This document shows, piece by piece, positions 34,138 to 45,781 of a DNA stretch of 64,000 nt. The stretch's first letter is position 1, and each line of letters starts with the position of its first letter. The notes beneath the pieces were generated by a model. It had not been told where the DNA came from and did not search any database. It worked only from the letters and a program-made list of their open reading frames with translations. Source of the DNA: Lumbricus rubellus. Taxonomy: Eukaryota; Annelida; Clitellata; Crassiclitellata; Lumbricidae. The stretch lies in assembly GCA_945859605.1 (NCBI GenBank), contig OX243811.1, positions 62,230,976 to 62,294,975 of the forward strand. Reading direction: 5' to 3'. Both the position numbers and the translations under genes were made by a program.

Positions 34138-37100
34138 ATGTCTCGTCTGTCGCAGTCTAGCAATTCATCTCATGAGGATGCCTGTGGTACGGAGGAGGAG
34201 GAGAAGACATCTCCTGTGGATCTTTGCCATTTGGATGACGTGGATACGGAGGCGATTGATGTGAGCGAATCTGCCGTTGCCATGGTGACTTCTGTTGCTA
34301 GCAGTTCTGGCAGCAGGTGCTATCGCTGCCGAATCTGCGGTGAGGTAAAGCAGAATCATCGTGGCATTGGTTCTTGCTTTGTTTCGATTCTCTATTCTGA
34401 GACGTTCATGAATCTAAGACCCACTGTGTTATATACCTATGCATTAATTTTTTATATTTGTTCTCTTATGTTTCTCTACTGCAATGTGCAATTAGAAAAG
34501 GGTATATACTTACGTACTTACTTTCTATATATATAAATCTATTAATATGCTGTGAAACTTAAAATGCTGTTATTAGGGGTAGTGTATCAAGGACTACTTT
34601 AAATCAGGGTTGTGTTAATAGTGGCAGGTTCTTTCCTGAAGCATGATTAAATCATGGATCCATAATAGACCCAGTGATGTAGTCGAGTCCACCTGAGCCG
34701 AGTCCGAGACCGAGTCCGAGTCCAGCTAAGCCGAGTCCGAGTCGAGTCCGAGTCCCAAGGGGTTCGAGTCCGAGTCCGAGTCCGAGTCACTAAGGATCGA
34801 GTCCAAGTCCGAGTCCGAGTCCGGTAACACCAAGATCCACTGAAACAGTCAACAGCTAGCATAGAAAAATATCGATACTGTATATGGAAAATAATTAATA
34901 TAAATTATCCAAATTGAACTTTAATTAAAAATACAGAATTTTATAAAGTTTTGTTCGATGATCTGGCGAAATGGAATCGATAGGCTACAAATTCTTCCAC
35001 TGTCAAACAAGTTCAACAGGGGCACTTGAGGGTCTCTTATGTTGAGATTTAGGATCAAAACTGCCACCCATCAGCAATGCCTTTGCTTTTAAAGTACTTA
35101 GCCTAAATGTTCGGAGTCTGTGGTATACATGGGGAAATGGGGTCCATCCACTGGGTCAATATCATCTGCCTTCCAATATCCTAGCACAGACCAAATAAGC
35201 TCTACGACATTGCCTGCATGATGCAATCGACAAACTTGTGTAGTAGGCCTATCTGATCTATTAATGGAGATTCAAATAAACCTCTGCGCCCGGTTCCAAG
35301 ATCAGAGATGGTCTAATAGCCACCACCCACAAATAGCCAATAGGCCTAGACACACTCAACCTCTATTCTCATTTATGTTATCCATAAACATCTAGGTGAG
35401 TTAGAAATCTATGCCCTATCTGATCAGCATATCAATGCCAAGCTTATTAAGGTGTCAATAAATCAAGTTCGATTTCGGTCGTATGCATGCCATGGATGCC
35501 TGGTTATGTAAGCCTATGTGTTTCTATAAGCTCAAGTTCAAATATTTCCTATCGCCCCTGCCGTAAACCCCACACCGACCATACAACAAATACATCTGTA
35601 ATTAACTTCGCTCGGCCTGTGGTCAGCGGTGCTCAGCCATCCGTCACATTACTTCAATGCCTGTGTCTTAATTAAACCCGTAGGCTACAAGGGGTCCTTT
35701 GTTTGAGTTGAGTGACGAACAAAGCAGACGAAATGTCTGAATTGGGTGTGTCAATACAACACGGAGAATTCGTGACTCGGACACCGAGTCACCGAGTCAA
35801 ATTTCGAGTCCAGGGCTTCGAGTCCGAGTCCAAGTCCGAGTCCTGACTGTCCGAGTCCAAGTCCGAGTCCGAGTCCGCAGAAAATCGGTCTCGAGTCGGA
35901 CTCGAGTCTTTTGCCGGACTCGAGTCCTACATCACTGAATAGACCCATTTGTGTTTTATCAGAATTCATGTCATAACTATAGCATAAGATACCAGCCTAC
36001 CACGGGGATCTGGTTGCCTCTTTAAGTGCGCCAAATATTAATATTCAGATATGCACAAGATTGCAGTACTTACTGCTGCTGCTTGGCTGCCTCTGAGAAG
36101 TTTCTCTTGAAATGGCGCTTTATAAACTCATGATTGCGATATAGACTTACAATTACGACCTGTTTTCAACACTGCCACGACCAGTTTATATTATCTGTTT
36201 CTCACGTTGTGCAATGATGTCATTTTTTTCTTTGTCCAGTTATCTATATGATGCTTTTCTGTTTCCCCTCAAGGATTTCAGCGACAAATCCACCATGTTT
36301 CTACACCTGCGTGACATGCACAGTGCTGCCGAAAAGGGCTACAAATGTGAGTCGTGCTACAAGTCATTCCCATCGAGCCAGCAGTTGACACAGCACTCAC
36401 TCGTGCACACAAACGTACGTCGATATCGGTGCCAGTACTGCGATAAAGCATTTAAGCAATTGTCGCATGTGCAGCAACACGAAAGAATACACACAGGTTC
36501 GAATTTTTTTATTGTATCGTATTGTATTTACGACAATTTATGCATGTGATTATGTTGTTAGCGAATAGGTGTAATTTTTTGGGCAATTTGGTATCCACAT
36601 GATCAGTAATTATCTCATTGGGATACCCCTTCCCAGTGGTGGCTCTACCGTAGGTTGTGGCTGGTCTGGCATATATTGACTTGCCTTAAGACCTGAATTT
36701 TTTGACATTTTTTATTTTCTTTATAAAATATTTAATTTCTTCGACTTCCTCAATTACTCCCATGACCTGATGTGACCTGCTGAAATTGTATAGCTGGTGC
36801 CGCAATTGCTAGCGACAATCACCATCTTAGAGAGGTTGGAATCCATGACAAGGCAACCATTTCTAGTCAATCACCGTACCCTATATAGTCAGCCCCCAAG
36901 TCCTTCAGGTTCTCTTGCCAATTAATTGATTATTAATTAACTGACCTGTGTTAAATTTCGATATGAAGTATGAAAATCGTTTAGCTAAAATGAATTGTTG
37001 TACCGCTGTTGTGCTTTGTTGCCAGGTGAGTTACCATACCACTGCCCCATATCATCGTGCGAGAGATCGTTTCGACAGCTGTCGAGTATGAAGCAACATC

Positions 37101-38038
37101 TAAAGGGTCACTGTCCGACATTTACTCCATCCAACTTCTCATCGGCTTTGTCACCTTCGTCATTCTTCGAGGCTGGCACATCTTTATCACCTAAGGTGCG
37201 TCGTTCCTTAGTACTGTCAACTAGAAATAGTGACCATGTCTTGCATAAGCTTCTCGCTTTTTATCTTGCTCACCTCGTGCTTTTTCTGTGACCTTTAATC
37301 TGTGCAAATGTAGTCAGATATAATGTATTTTAATCTACCTTGAAGTTCTAGGTATGCTGTGTGTTTAATAAATGAGAATAGAAATAAAATTAAATAGATC
37401 AGAATTATGAGGGTTCAAAACCCACTAACCCCTTAAGGTTGATCCGGCCTTCAACTCCCTAAGGGTGATGTCCTGTAAAATGAGCAGCAGAAGAGATGGC
37501 ACCTTGCAGACTGCCATAAGTTAAATTCAACTTGTGTTATCCTTGTTATCACCTGTTGCTACTGTATCATGCAATCTTAACTGCATGCTTGTTAGTTCGA
37601 ATTAATAAGTGAATCTTATTCATTATCAACTTATCAAAACTATGTAAATTGACTTGTATTGCTATTATATTGACTTCTTAGTTTACCGGTGACATGGTGA
37701 TTCTGCAAGAAGAAGACGAAGAATCGCCACACGCAGCAACATCTATGAGACACGAAGCACCTGACAGCAGTTGCGGCTCTTCTGCAATGAGTCTAGCAGC
37801 AGCATACTCGAGTGAGTCGGAAAACTTGGTGGAGTCGAGTCACGCGAGGGAAGAAGAGGAACGGGAAATGCCGGTGAAGAGGAAGAAGGAGGAGACGACG
37901 GAAGAGAAGACGACGGAAGAGAAGACTGGTTGCGTTACTCCTCTCTACCAACAGTCGCTCATCGATCTGAGCAGCAAACTGGGAGAAATCAAGCGAAGGC
38001 AGCGCAGACTGCGTTTGCAGGCGACCATCTTGCCCTGA
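34138..38038 (+). CDS. Four-finger C2H2 zinc-finger protein (four exons)
   Basis: Probable sequence-specific DNA-binding protein, 318 residues. Exons: 34138-34344, 36274-36496, 37026-37195, 37682-38038, with phases 0, 1, 0 that join cleanly. The first intron splits finger 1: CRICGE ends exon 1 and DFSDKSTMFLHLRDMH begins exon 2, giving a correct C-X2-C-X12-H-X4-H finger, which supports the splice. Finger 2 is CESCYKSFPSSQQLTQHSLVH-like and finger 3 CQYCDKAFKQLSHVQQH. Finger 4 has the C-X4-C form CPISSCERSF...HLKGH, joined by an HTGELPYH linker. The N terminus is acidic and Ser-rich. The C-terminal exon has an acidic block, a Lys/Glu/Thr repeat (EETTEEKTTEEKT) and a basic helix ending KRRQRRLRLQATILP. 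The finger spacing recalls the rotund/ZNF384 group, but I do not assign an orthologue. Intron 1 holds a 1.27-kb MITE. Confidence 0.92.
34672..35937. mobile_element. hAT-like MITE with GAGTCC hexamer arrays, 8-bp duplication
   Basis: Ends are CAGTGATGTAGTCGAGTCC and GGACTCGAGTCCTACATCACTG in inverted orientation. The duplication AATAGACC lies at 34664-34671 and 35938-35945. Both subterminal regions are arrays of (C/G)GAGTCC hexamers (about 34680-34825 and 35775-35925). No transposase frame. It lies in intron 1 of the four-finger gene. Confidence 0.92.
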
Positions 38039-39460
38039 CTCTGTCATCAATGTAGTATCATCGATGAAGGTGTGACCACCAATGACAGGGCCTGCTCTGG
38101 TCGCAGTAAAACCAGGACTTGATGACCACTTGGTTCACATTCGAACTTCATTGGAGGAGGATGATGTCCCACACAATTCCTAATTCAACGACTTTTCAGT
38201 TGAATCTCGAACGGTGTTATGCCATACTATATTTGTATTTCAATTTCGACGACGTGTGATTCTCATTGCACAGTTGTAGATCGGTTAGACAGTGGATTAC
38301 AATGTAGTGTCTATGACTGGATCTTGAATACAGTAGAATATTGCTTCGATGTGGGTTAGTAATCCCTTGCATCTTCAGCTTGCAATGAATATGTGCAAAA
38401 GAATACTTCTGATGAATTATAAAATTTGTTTATGATGTCAAGTTTATAAATGTGACACGTATGGATAATTTAAAATTTTCATTTATTGGGCTGCTGTTAT
38501 CTCATCTGTGCTTCAGTTAAAATATCTGTTATATTACATCACATAAAACTCATTAAGCTTTAAAATTTGCAAATTTGAACTCTTATTTTCAAATTGTGTA
38601 GTCTGTTGGCAAAGCTTTGCAAACTTGGAGATGTCAAATAAATAGGCGTTTCCTATGGTATGCTTGAGAAATGTTGCAGTTACTGAAAAACAATTTTCAT
38701 TTTCTAACTTTAAAATGAATCGTTATTGTTAGTGCCACACTTTTGTTTCTGCACGTACTATAGTACTATATTTTGTGCCATGCATTTTATATTGGTGTGT
38801 GCTATCGTGTAAGAAATATGTGCGGTATGCCAGAAACACTTTGTGAGAGATTACTGAATTGTGCAATCACTGAAAAATGACAGAATGTTGAGAAGTACAA
38901 GCTTCTGGTTACTTTGGTACATAAAGTTTTACGTATAATGTTGTCACTTAAAGCAGCACACAGTAAATGGTAGCAATTTTAATACAATCTTTAAACTGTG
39001 AAAAGGCTGTAAAACTTGCTTCCTAGCTAGATTAAATGTACTGATTATGTAAGCTTAGCTGACTTTTTTCTGGGTTTCAGAAGTTGCTTCACACCGCGAG
39101 GCAGTGAAATTGACAGTTTGTTAGAAAATAAATGAATTATTAATGTACTTTATGTAGTCAATAGAGCAATCCCATTTTGTTGACATGGTATTACACTGAG
39201 TAGTACCCGTTAACTTGTTATGTTTAATTTTTTTATTTATTTCATATAAACATTATTTTTATAGCTAGACAGATAATGAAGTTATCATTAGAATGATTAA
39301 TTATTGATTGAGATGTCTGCATTGGGACACTGAAGGCTTCAAAGAGGATATTATTGTCACCAAAAGTATTGTTGATTAACTTCCTTCCCAATGAAGAAAG
39401 GATTTGAGGGTATTAGTAAGGAATAGTTCTTTGCCAGTACATAGATTAAAAGTTTACATT
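38039..39460. other. Probable 3' UTR and intergenic sequence
   Basis: Follows the stop of the four-finger gene. AATAAA-containing strings occur near 38637 and 39128. No further gene or repeat recognised. Confidence 0.4.
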
Positions 39461-39464
39461 CATA

Positions 39465-39850
39465 ACATGGCCGGTGTGATTGTATTGTATTGTTGTATTG
39501 TGTTGTATATGACCATTTATAAAGTGCTTCTGTCAACAAAAGCCTTTCAGAAGTGCTTTCAGTGATTTCAACCCCGAGAGAAAAGGCAGGATTTGAGGTG
39601 AGAGATAGACGAGGAAAGACTACCAGAGAGAAAGGTGAAGGGAACTGATGGTGGAAATTTATTCCATGGAGAGGGACCTATCTAGGCAAAGCATCTGGGT
39701 TGAGCCATGGCAGTCCTGACGCGGGAACAAAGAGGTCAAGCTGATCAGAGGATCTAAGACGACGCAGTGAAGTGGCAGAAAGGGACAAAGTATAAGATCA
39801 CAAAGATACTTCGGAGCAAGACCTACTTGGGAATTAAGAACCTATAAAAG
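39465..39850 (-). repeat. Dispersed LINE/SINE 3' copy
   Basis: Read on the minus strand it matches the plus-strand copy at 45485-45700: CCAGATGCTTTGCCT, ACCATCAGTTC, CTTTCTCTCTGGT, CTTCTGAAAGGCTTTTG, then TTTATAAATGGTCAT and (TACAA)n. Confidence 0.75.
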
Positions 39851-41574
39851 GACTTTGAATTGTATATTGGCAGAGAAATGGAGCCAGTGAAGTTGCTCAG
39901 TCATGAATGTAGAGATGTGGGAGAATCAAGGAAGTTTAACAGCAGCATTGAGCGAATGATTCTGTGTCACTGTTTGCTGAATTTTGTCAGTATTTCTGAT
40001 CGTACAGACAAGTTGTTTAATCACAAGCTATTTAGTAAATATTGCCTTTGAGCATGGCAACATTTGTCCTATCATGTCTATTAGTTGGGCTCTTTGCATT
40101 ATAGACCTCGATTTCTGATTAATTTTTAACACGGAAATTGTTGCATTACATAACATTGTTGTTTTGAGTGATAAAAATTGTGATAATTTTCATATTTACA
40201 ACAATAAATTTTCAGTTTATTAACACACACGGCCGAAATTTAGACAATTGCCAAAAGACGAAGCTGAAAATGGGAGAAGGAAGGACGTGTCTAGGGTAGC
40301 TGTTCTGAATTCAGAGCGCTAGATTGATATATCAATACTCCAAACATCTAGAATGAACATTTTCTGTTTGAACTGCAGAGATATCTTTGAATCTAAAGTC
40401 ATGAACAAATAATATTTAATCAACTTTTGAGTAGATCTGTAGTCAACATTCGTTTGTCTTTGTGTTTTGAGGTTTTCGTGTATTACGTTTATCAATAAAG
40501 GTTATTTTCTATCGGAGCCGTGCTTTAAATTTTAACTGAATGCTATGATCTGATACAGAATAATGTGTTATTATATTGCATTTCTAGTGGTGTGCTTGAT
40601 TGTAACAAATTGCAACCTTGGCAGACAGAGGTTTCAAGATTTCTACGGTTTTTCTTATGTCCTAGTGAACTCAGCTAGAGCACATCCATCTAATTTTTGC
40701 CTGCCGGCCCCTGTTGCAACTGTATATTTCATGGAACTCCTCTGTACAAGTAAGCTCTTCTACCCCCCCTTTTGTCTTACAAAAGTTAATTAGCTGAAAT
40801 CATCTATAAAGCATTTATTTTTGTGAAGCATATTATTTTTAATTTAAAAAAGTTCTAACTGTTGTGGTTTATTGTTTAGATCTGAAAAGAATTTAATTAT
40901 GTAATCAAATGCTATAAGATTACTGTAGGATAATACACTTACAGGATTATAAATAGGCTAATGTGGACATGACGTAGCTGTAGCTTAAGTTTAACATAGA
41001 ACATGGCTACCGGTATGTAACAGATGGGATGGGGTGGGGGCAGCTGTAGCCGAACAGTGTGTCAACATGTCCTCAATAAGATCATGAAATTTGTACCTTC
41101 ATGTTTGAACGTTGCTTGGTACAGTGAGCTTGCTTCAGTGTCAATAAACCTGAATAATTATTATTATTATTATGTACAATAATTGACGAAAGTTGTATTT
41201 ATAATCATATAATTGTAGATAATATTGAGGTACAGCATACCAGTGTATAATGCAATGATGTAAACATTAGCTTGAGACTACTATCATAATCATTTTGTCA
41301 AAGTTTTCTGAAGGGCAGAGGGAAATGCTATTTCTGGAGTGGGGACTTTTCCCTCTGGAGATTACTGGATTAAACACTGGTCTTGATTATTGTGCAATTT
41401 CTGACTTACGGTCACTTAGTCTAGTAGGTTAACTTGGTGGAATCTTAGTTGTAATCTCATCTTTGAACCACATCCCGACGATTTTTTCCTGTGCAGATTC
41501 GGGATTTCAAGTTGATGACAGATATAGGTCTAGCCTACTCAGCAGTGTCCTGCCAGCACGTCTGCATGGAGTCC
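39851..41574. other. Intergenic, no gene seen
   Basis: AT-rich sequence with a short (ATT)n run near 41156-41172 that ends a probable retroelement tail. No supported coding region except the split minus-strand ORF at its right edge. Confidence 0.45.
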
Positions 41575-42480
41575 TTAACCTTTCCGCTACCTTGCGCGCC
41601 GGATATATCCGGCGCACGAAATTAATTCTATTCCCTTGCGCGCCGGATATATCCGGCATTAGTACGCCGCCTGCTATATAACTTCGGTATGCGTTTTAAC
41701 GTTGTCTGTGGTCACCTATATTACGTATAATGCAGTCTACGGTGATAAATCTCCACATCTTTGTTCTAACTCAGGGTTATCTCCAGATGTCAGGCTCAAG
41801 ACTATAGGTATATTAGTCTTTGTATGGGCTCTGTTACACATACGTTACAGCATGCATATATAGAAACATACATAAATGTATATATAAATTATATATACAA
41901 TACATACAGACCAGTCATAGGTGGATCTTTTAATAAACATCTTCCTTAGTTTACTAGACAATTCTGAGGGTAGGTTCTTGTTTTATATATTTCGTATACA
42001 TGGCTCCATCAACCACATGTTACATACATAATTATATATGCACGTACGTATGTGTATGTATGTATGCAATATGCATATATGTTTGTATACATGCATGTAT
42101 GTATGTACATACATATATATACATACATACATGCATGCCTATAAACATACATGTATGCATAAATATATGCATGCGTACATGTACATACTAACATGTATAC
42201 ATACTAACATGTATACATACATACAGAAATTTCTCGGTCAGAGGAATTATTTCGCCTCCGGTAGTTAAAAGGTTAATAGGGCCCGTATTTCGTGCAGTGG
42301 CCCAAAATACAGATCCCTTACATTAGGCTTCTGGCTTAGAAACTTATGGAAATATGGGCATTCGAACCAGCTTCGTCTAGCACAGAAACCGTCACGATAG
42401 GCCTGTAGTTCTACATCCACCGGTCCGCTCTCACCGAAGAAGTCATCCACGCATGACGCACCGACTATTTTCACGTTACA
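41507..42480 (-). pseudogene. Unrecognised ORF fragment split by a TTAA-flanked MITE
   Basis: The minus-strand frame at 42474-42277 encodes well-composed sequence (VDDFFGESGPVDVELQAYRD, then WFECPYFHKFLSQKPNVRDL). An acceptor-like TTCAATCAG lies just upstream. The frame runs into the MITE end within two codons. If the MITE and one TTAA copy are skipped, the frame continues for about 21 codons to a TGA at 41507-41509. It may be a real exon broken by insertion, or a chance ORF. I do not recognise the protein. Confidence 0.35.
41579..42272. mobile_element. piggyBac-like MITE with TTAA duplication
   Basis: Flanked by TTAA at 41575-41578 and 42273-42276. Ends are CCTTTCCGCTAC and GTAGTTAAAAGG, imperfect inverted repeats. 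The left part has two copies of GCGCGCCGGATATATCCGGC, a palindrome. The interior has a long (ATAC/ATGT)n microsatellite (about 41880-42230). No transposase. Confidence 0.8.
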
Positions 42481-42714
42481 CTGCTGATTGAACCATTAAA
42501 TTCAAGGAATATGACAAGAAAAACAGTGACGATCCGTGACGTATGTCATTATAAACTAAGGAGCTATAAGATTGTTGTATGGCCAAACGCTGGTTTTTAC
42601 TTCTATTCGGTCATCATTCGCTGACACGATCATCGATATTTATGCTCTAAATATAAATATCGATGGACACGTTGCTCACAATCACGCATGTACTGTGGTT
42701 GTTAGGAGTGCGAC

Positions 42715-42958
42715 TAATGATAATAATAATATCTTTTCTTTGATAAAATACTTGCAAACGCACAGCGCTGCACTGTACATGTACACGTTATGCAGCAATC
42801 TTAATTATACAATCTTAACTACTAACAGAACAGATAGCCTGCAGTACACGGCGTTAATAGCAGCGGAAAATGCACGTCCGCCCTACGGGGGCTCGATCTC
42901 AGTACCTTTCGCTCTCCATGCCAGTGTGCTATCCAATTCCCCAACGACCAATTAAACA
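42715..42958 (-). mobile_element. tRNA-derived SINE
   Basis: On the minus strand the head reads TGGTCGTTGGGGAATTGGAT, then AGCACACTGGCATGGAGAGC, then GAGATCGAGCCCCCG. These are A-box- and B-box-like strings at tRNA spacing. The body ends in ATTATTATTATCATTA. Confidence 0.6.
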
Positions 42959-43370
42959 ATTATTTCCAAAGATTGATGAAATATTGCTGTTTATTTGAGC
43001 CGTTATTAAAAGTCAAATCTAAGTTTGAATTAAGATGGTTTATGAAAAAGTCTGACAGATTTATTTAAACTTGGGCTATAATTCTTGGATTTGTGTGCGA
43101 ACTTCAATGTCAGAGGATCCGTCATGTGTTTACGTATGATGTAAAGAGTTGATACAGAAAACTTTTAATAATATTTTGTTTGTTAGAGCGTTCTTTTAAA
43201 ATCTTCTTTGTTTATTCTGTTTTATTTTTATACGCAAGGTGAGCAGTTGTTGAGCTCGTATTGAATTTAGTGCGAGGGTTTGCACTTCAAAACTGAACTC
43301 TCACCTCGAGTACACCGTCCAATTATCGACCTAAACGACACCCACCAACATAAACCGTAGTTTACGTTGT
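42959..43370. other. Intergenic, no gene seen
   Basis: No repeat or coding exon recognised in this short AT-rich stretch. Confidence 0.4.
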
Positions 43371-43379
43371 TTAATTATT

Positions 43380-44096
43380 CGCAGTGGCTACGGAACCGTC
43401 CGGACGGTGCCGTAATTCTTTTTCTACGGAACCGTCCAACACTTATGGGCCTACTACTGGCACTAACACCCGTTGGCCAATCAGGTTAGCGGAAAACAAT
43501 GTGGAAGAGTCGAAGACCGTAGGGGAGGAGGTTGTCGATCGGTACAATGAGCCCATCACTTTGTAAACAGTAGCCTACTGTCAAGAGCACGTGCGACACG
43601 CAGGGTCTAACGATTTTAGACGAATTGCAATGTAAAACGTTTAAAATGTCTTACAAATGACCCTACGTATGGAGGAACATTTTGCACAGGTAGGCCCTAA
43701 TTATGTATCACTTTAGCGCTTTTTATCGTTAAATTTAAGCATGGTTATAACATAGAAGACCTAGGTGTCGTTCGCGTATAGGGTATAAGGTTTCGCGTCG
43801 TGAGGGTCGGTTAGGGTTAGTGTTAGGGTTAGTGTTAGGGTTAGTTTCGTCATTAGATTCTTAAGATTTTTGCGTCGTGAGGGTCGGTTAGGGTTAGTGT
43901 TAGGGTTAGTGTCGTCATTAGATTCTTAAGATTTTTGCGTTGGTTGTTTAGCAGTTGTTGGCCAAGCTAGCCTAATAGCTTGACCATCAACTGCTAACAT
44001 CAACTACCTTCTCCCCCCCTACGGTCTTCGCCTCTTCCAGACGGTTCCGTAGAAAAAGAATTACGGCACCGTCCGGACGGTTCCGTAGCCAGTGCC
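43380..44096. mobile_element. MITE with 9-bp duplication and telomere-like core
   Basis: Flanks are TTAATTATT at 43371-43379 and 44097-44105. Ends are CGCAGTGGCTACGGAACCGT and its inverted counterpart, identical for about 50 bases apart from two terminal changes. More distant inverted similarity continues inward (GTCGAAGACCGTAGGGG). The core has two copies of a block with GAGGGTCGGTTAGGGTTAGT followed by CATTAGATTCTTAAGA. A 9-bp duplication suggests a Mutator-like or related family; this is inference. Confidence 0.88.
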
Positions 44097-44276
44097 TTAA
44101 TTATTTGGCCAAAAGTGACGTTGTTAAATTATTTGCATGTGTATAAATGATATACAAGTAATTTCTGGATCGCCAGGTTCAATCCAGCTTCCATTTCAAC
44201 TATAAATATGCCTTTATCCAGCTTCCATTTCATGTATAAAATGCCTTTATCCAGGTTCTACTTCTCAAGCGTTTTT

Positions 44277-45215
44277 CATCAATCCAGCTTCATTTTCAGC
44301 AGAATGACTACACTAACCCTAAAACTAACCCTAACCGACCCTCACGACGCCTAACCTGAGCCCTAACCGACCCTCATGCGTAAAATCCCGCTTCTATTTC
44401 GTCACTAAATAATTGTCATCGAATGTAAGAAATTGGTTGTCGGATAAAAAAGTACCGTTTTTTCGTCAATCCAGCTTCCATCTTCTCGCGTTTTCGGTTT
44501 ATATTGCTACTTCCGGTTGCGAATGTTCAGAAATTGGAATAGCGCGTTTTATGGCGCGTTATATTCATGATTTTAGGCGTTTATTAATTAAACAACGTAA
44601 ACTACGGGATATCGATAATGAAAATAATTAAACAACGTAAACTACGGTTTAACCCAGAACTTACCCTTGTATGGCAACCTAACCCGACTCGACCTCCTTC
44701 TGACTACCCTTTGGACAACCCCTCTTACTCGACGCAGAGCTCGCAAAGAAGCTGGTGCCCTGCGATTGGTTTTCGAGTGGCTCTTTAGAAGTTACTATCA
44801 ACTATAATGTATATATGTATATATCTATAGTTTAAACGGGTGCGACCCGGAACCCGAATCCCCGAAACGAATATCTTCCGGATCACCGAAATCGATTTTC
44901 TAAATGTATCCCGAATATTTGGACACTAAACTGTTATCAACAACACTAACAGGACCATTATGTTAAATAATGAATTTAACTCTGAGTAGATTTTCGGGTA
45001 AACACGAAGACTGGCTGCCCGTACTCCAAACAATATGGCCGTTAACGAATGCAATAAAATAGGGCGCGACCTATGAACGACATCGCAACATGCATCCCAA
45101 CATGCAAAGCGTGAGGGTCGGTTAGGGCTCAGGTTAGGCGTCGTGAGGGTCGGTTAGGGTTAGTTTTAGGGTTAGTGCAGTCATTCTGCTGAAATTGAAG
45201 CTGAATTGATGAACA
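44277..45215. mobile_element. Nested foldback element with telomere-like arms
   Basis: About 105 bases at 44277-44378 (from TCATCAATCCAGCTTCATTT through CTAACCCTAAAACTAACCCT) recur inverted at 45112-45215 with about 95% identity. A second inverted pair overlaps it: 44850-45095 against 45215-45420, sharing GACTGGCTGCCCGTACTCCA and AACAATATGG. The result is a large imperfect palindrome of two related repeat families. 44690-44800 is the dispersed repeat of 25.9 kb, reversed. Confidence 0.75.
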
Positions 45216-45484
45216 ATGTCGTCGATAGGTCGTGCTCTAATTCGTTGGCAGCCATATTGTTTGGAGTACGGGCAGCCAGTCTTCGTGTTTACCGTTTTTC
45301 GGGATTTCGGCCACTTTCTTCAAACTGTTTTAGGGAATCGGGCTTTTTGCGTACTTTCAGTGGATTCGGGAATCGGTTTTCGGGGATTCGGGCTGACCCC
45401 AGTTTACACCAGGTTATGTTTGGATAATCGGAAAGGTCAGGGAAACCTATGATACATTGTAATAGCTCATAATTATGACTGCCA

Positions 45485-45700
45485 TGGCTGAATCCAGATG
45501 CTTTGCCTGTATGGGTCCTTCTCTATGAAATGGATTACCACCATCAGTTCACTCCGACTTTCTCTCTGGTTGTCTTTCCTCATCTTTCTCTTGCCTCAAA
45601 TCCTGTCTTTTCTCTCAGGGCCGATTGCACTGGGAGTGCTTCTGAAAGGCTTTTGCTCAGAGAAGCGCTTTATAAATGGTCATGTACAATACACAGACTG
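45485..45700 (+). repeat. Dispersed LINE/SINE 3' copy
   Basis: Shares AATCCAGATGCTTTGCCTGT, CACTGGGAGTGCTTCTGAAA and AGCGCTTTATAAATGG with the copy at 39465-39730 (opposite strand). It lies about 80 bases upstream of the nucleobindin start codon, inside its presumed 5' UTR intron. Confidence 0.75.
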
Positions 45701-45781
45701 TTCTTGTATCAGTGATAAATGTGGTGAATCTGGATGTATTTATTTTTGTAGTTACTGAATGATTTCTTTGTTCTTTTGTAG

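Noticed and set aside
34647..35969. Frames rich in RTRTRT or GLGLGL
   Set aside because: They come from the GAGTCC hexamer arrays of the MITE.
42000..42268. Cys/Tyr/Ile-rich frames on both strands
   Set aside because: Translations of the ATAC/ATGT microsatellite inside the piggyBac-like MITE.
43795..45180. A chromosome end or true telomere
   Set aside because: TTAGGG-like units are short, interrupted and enclosed in MITEs with duplications, with genes on both sides.
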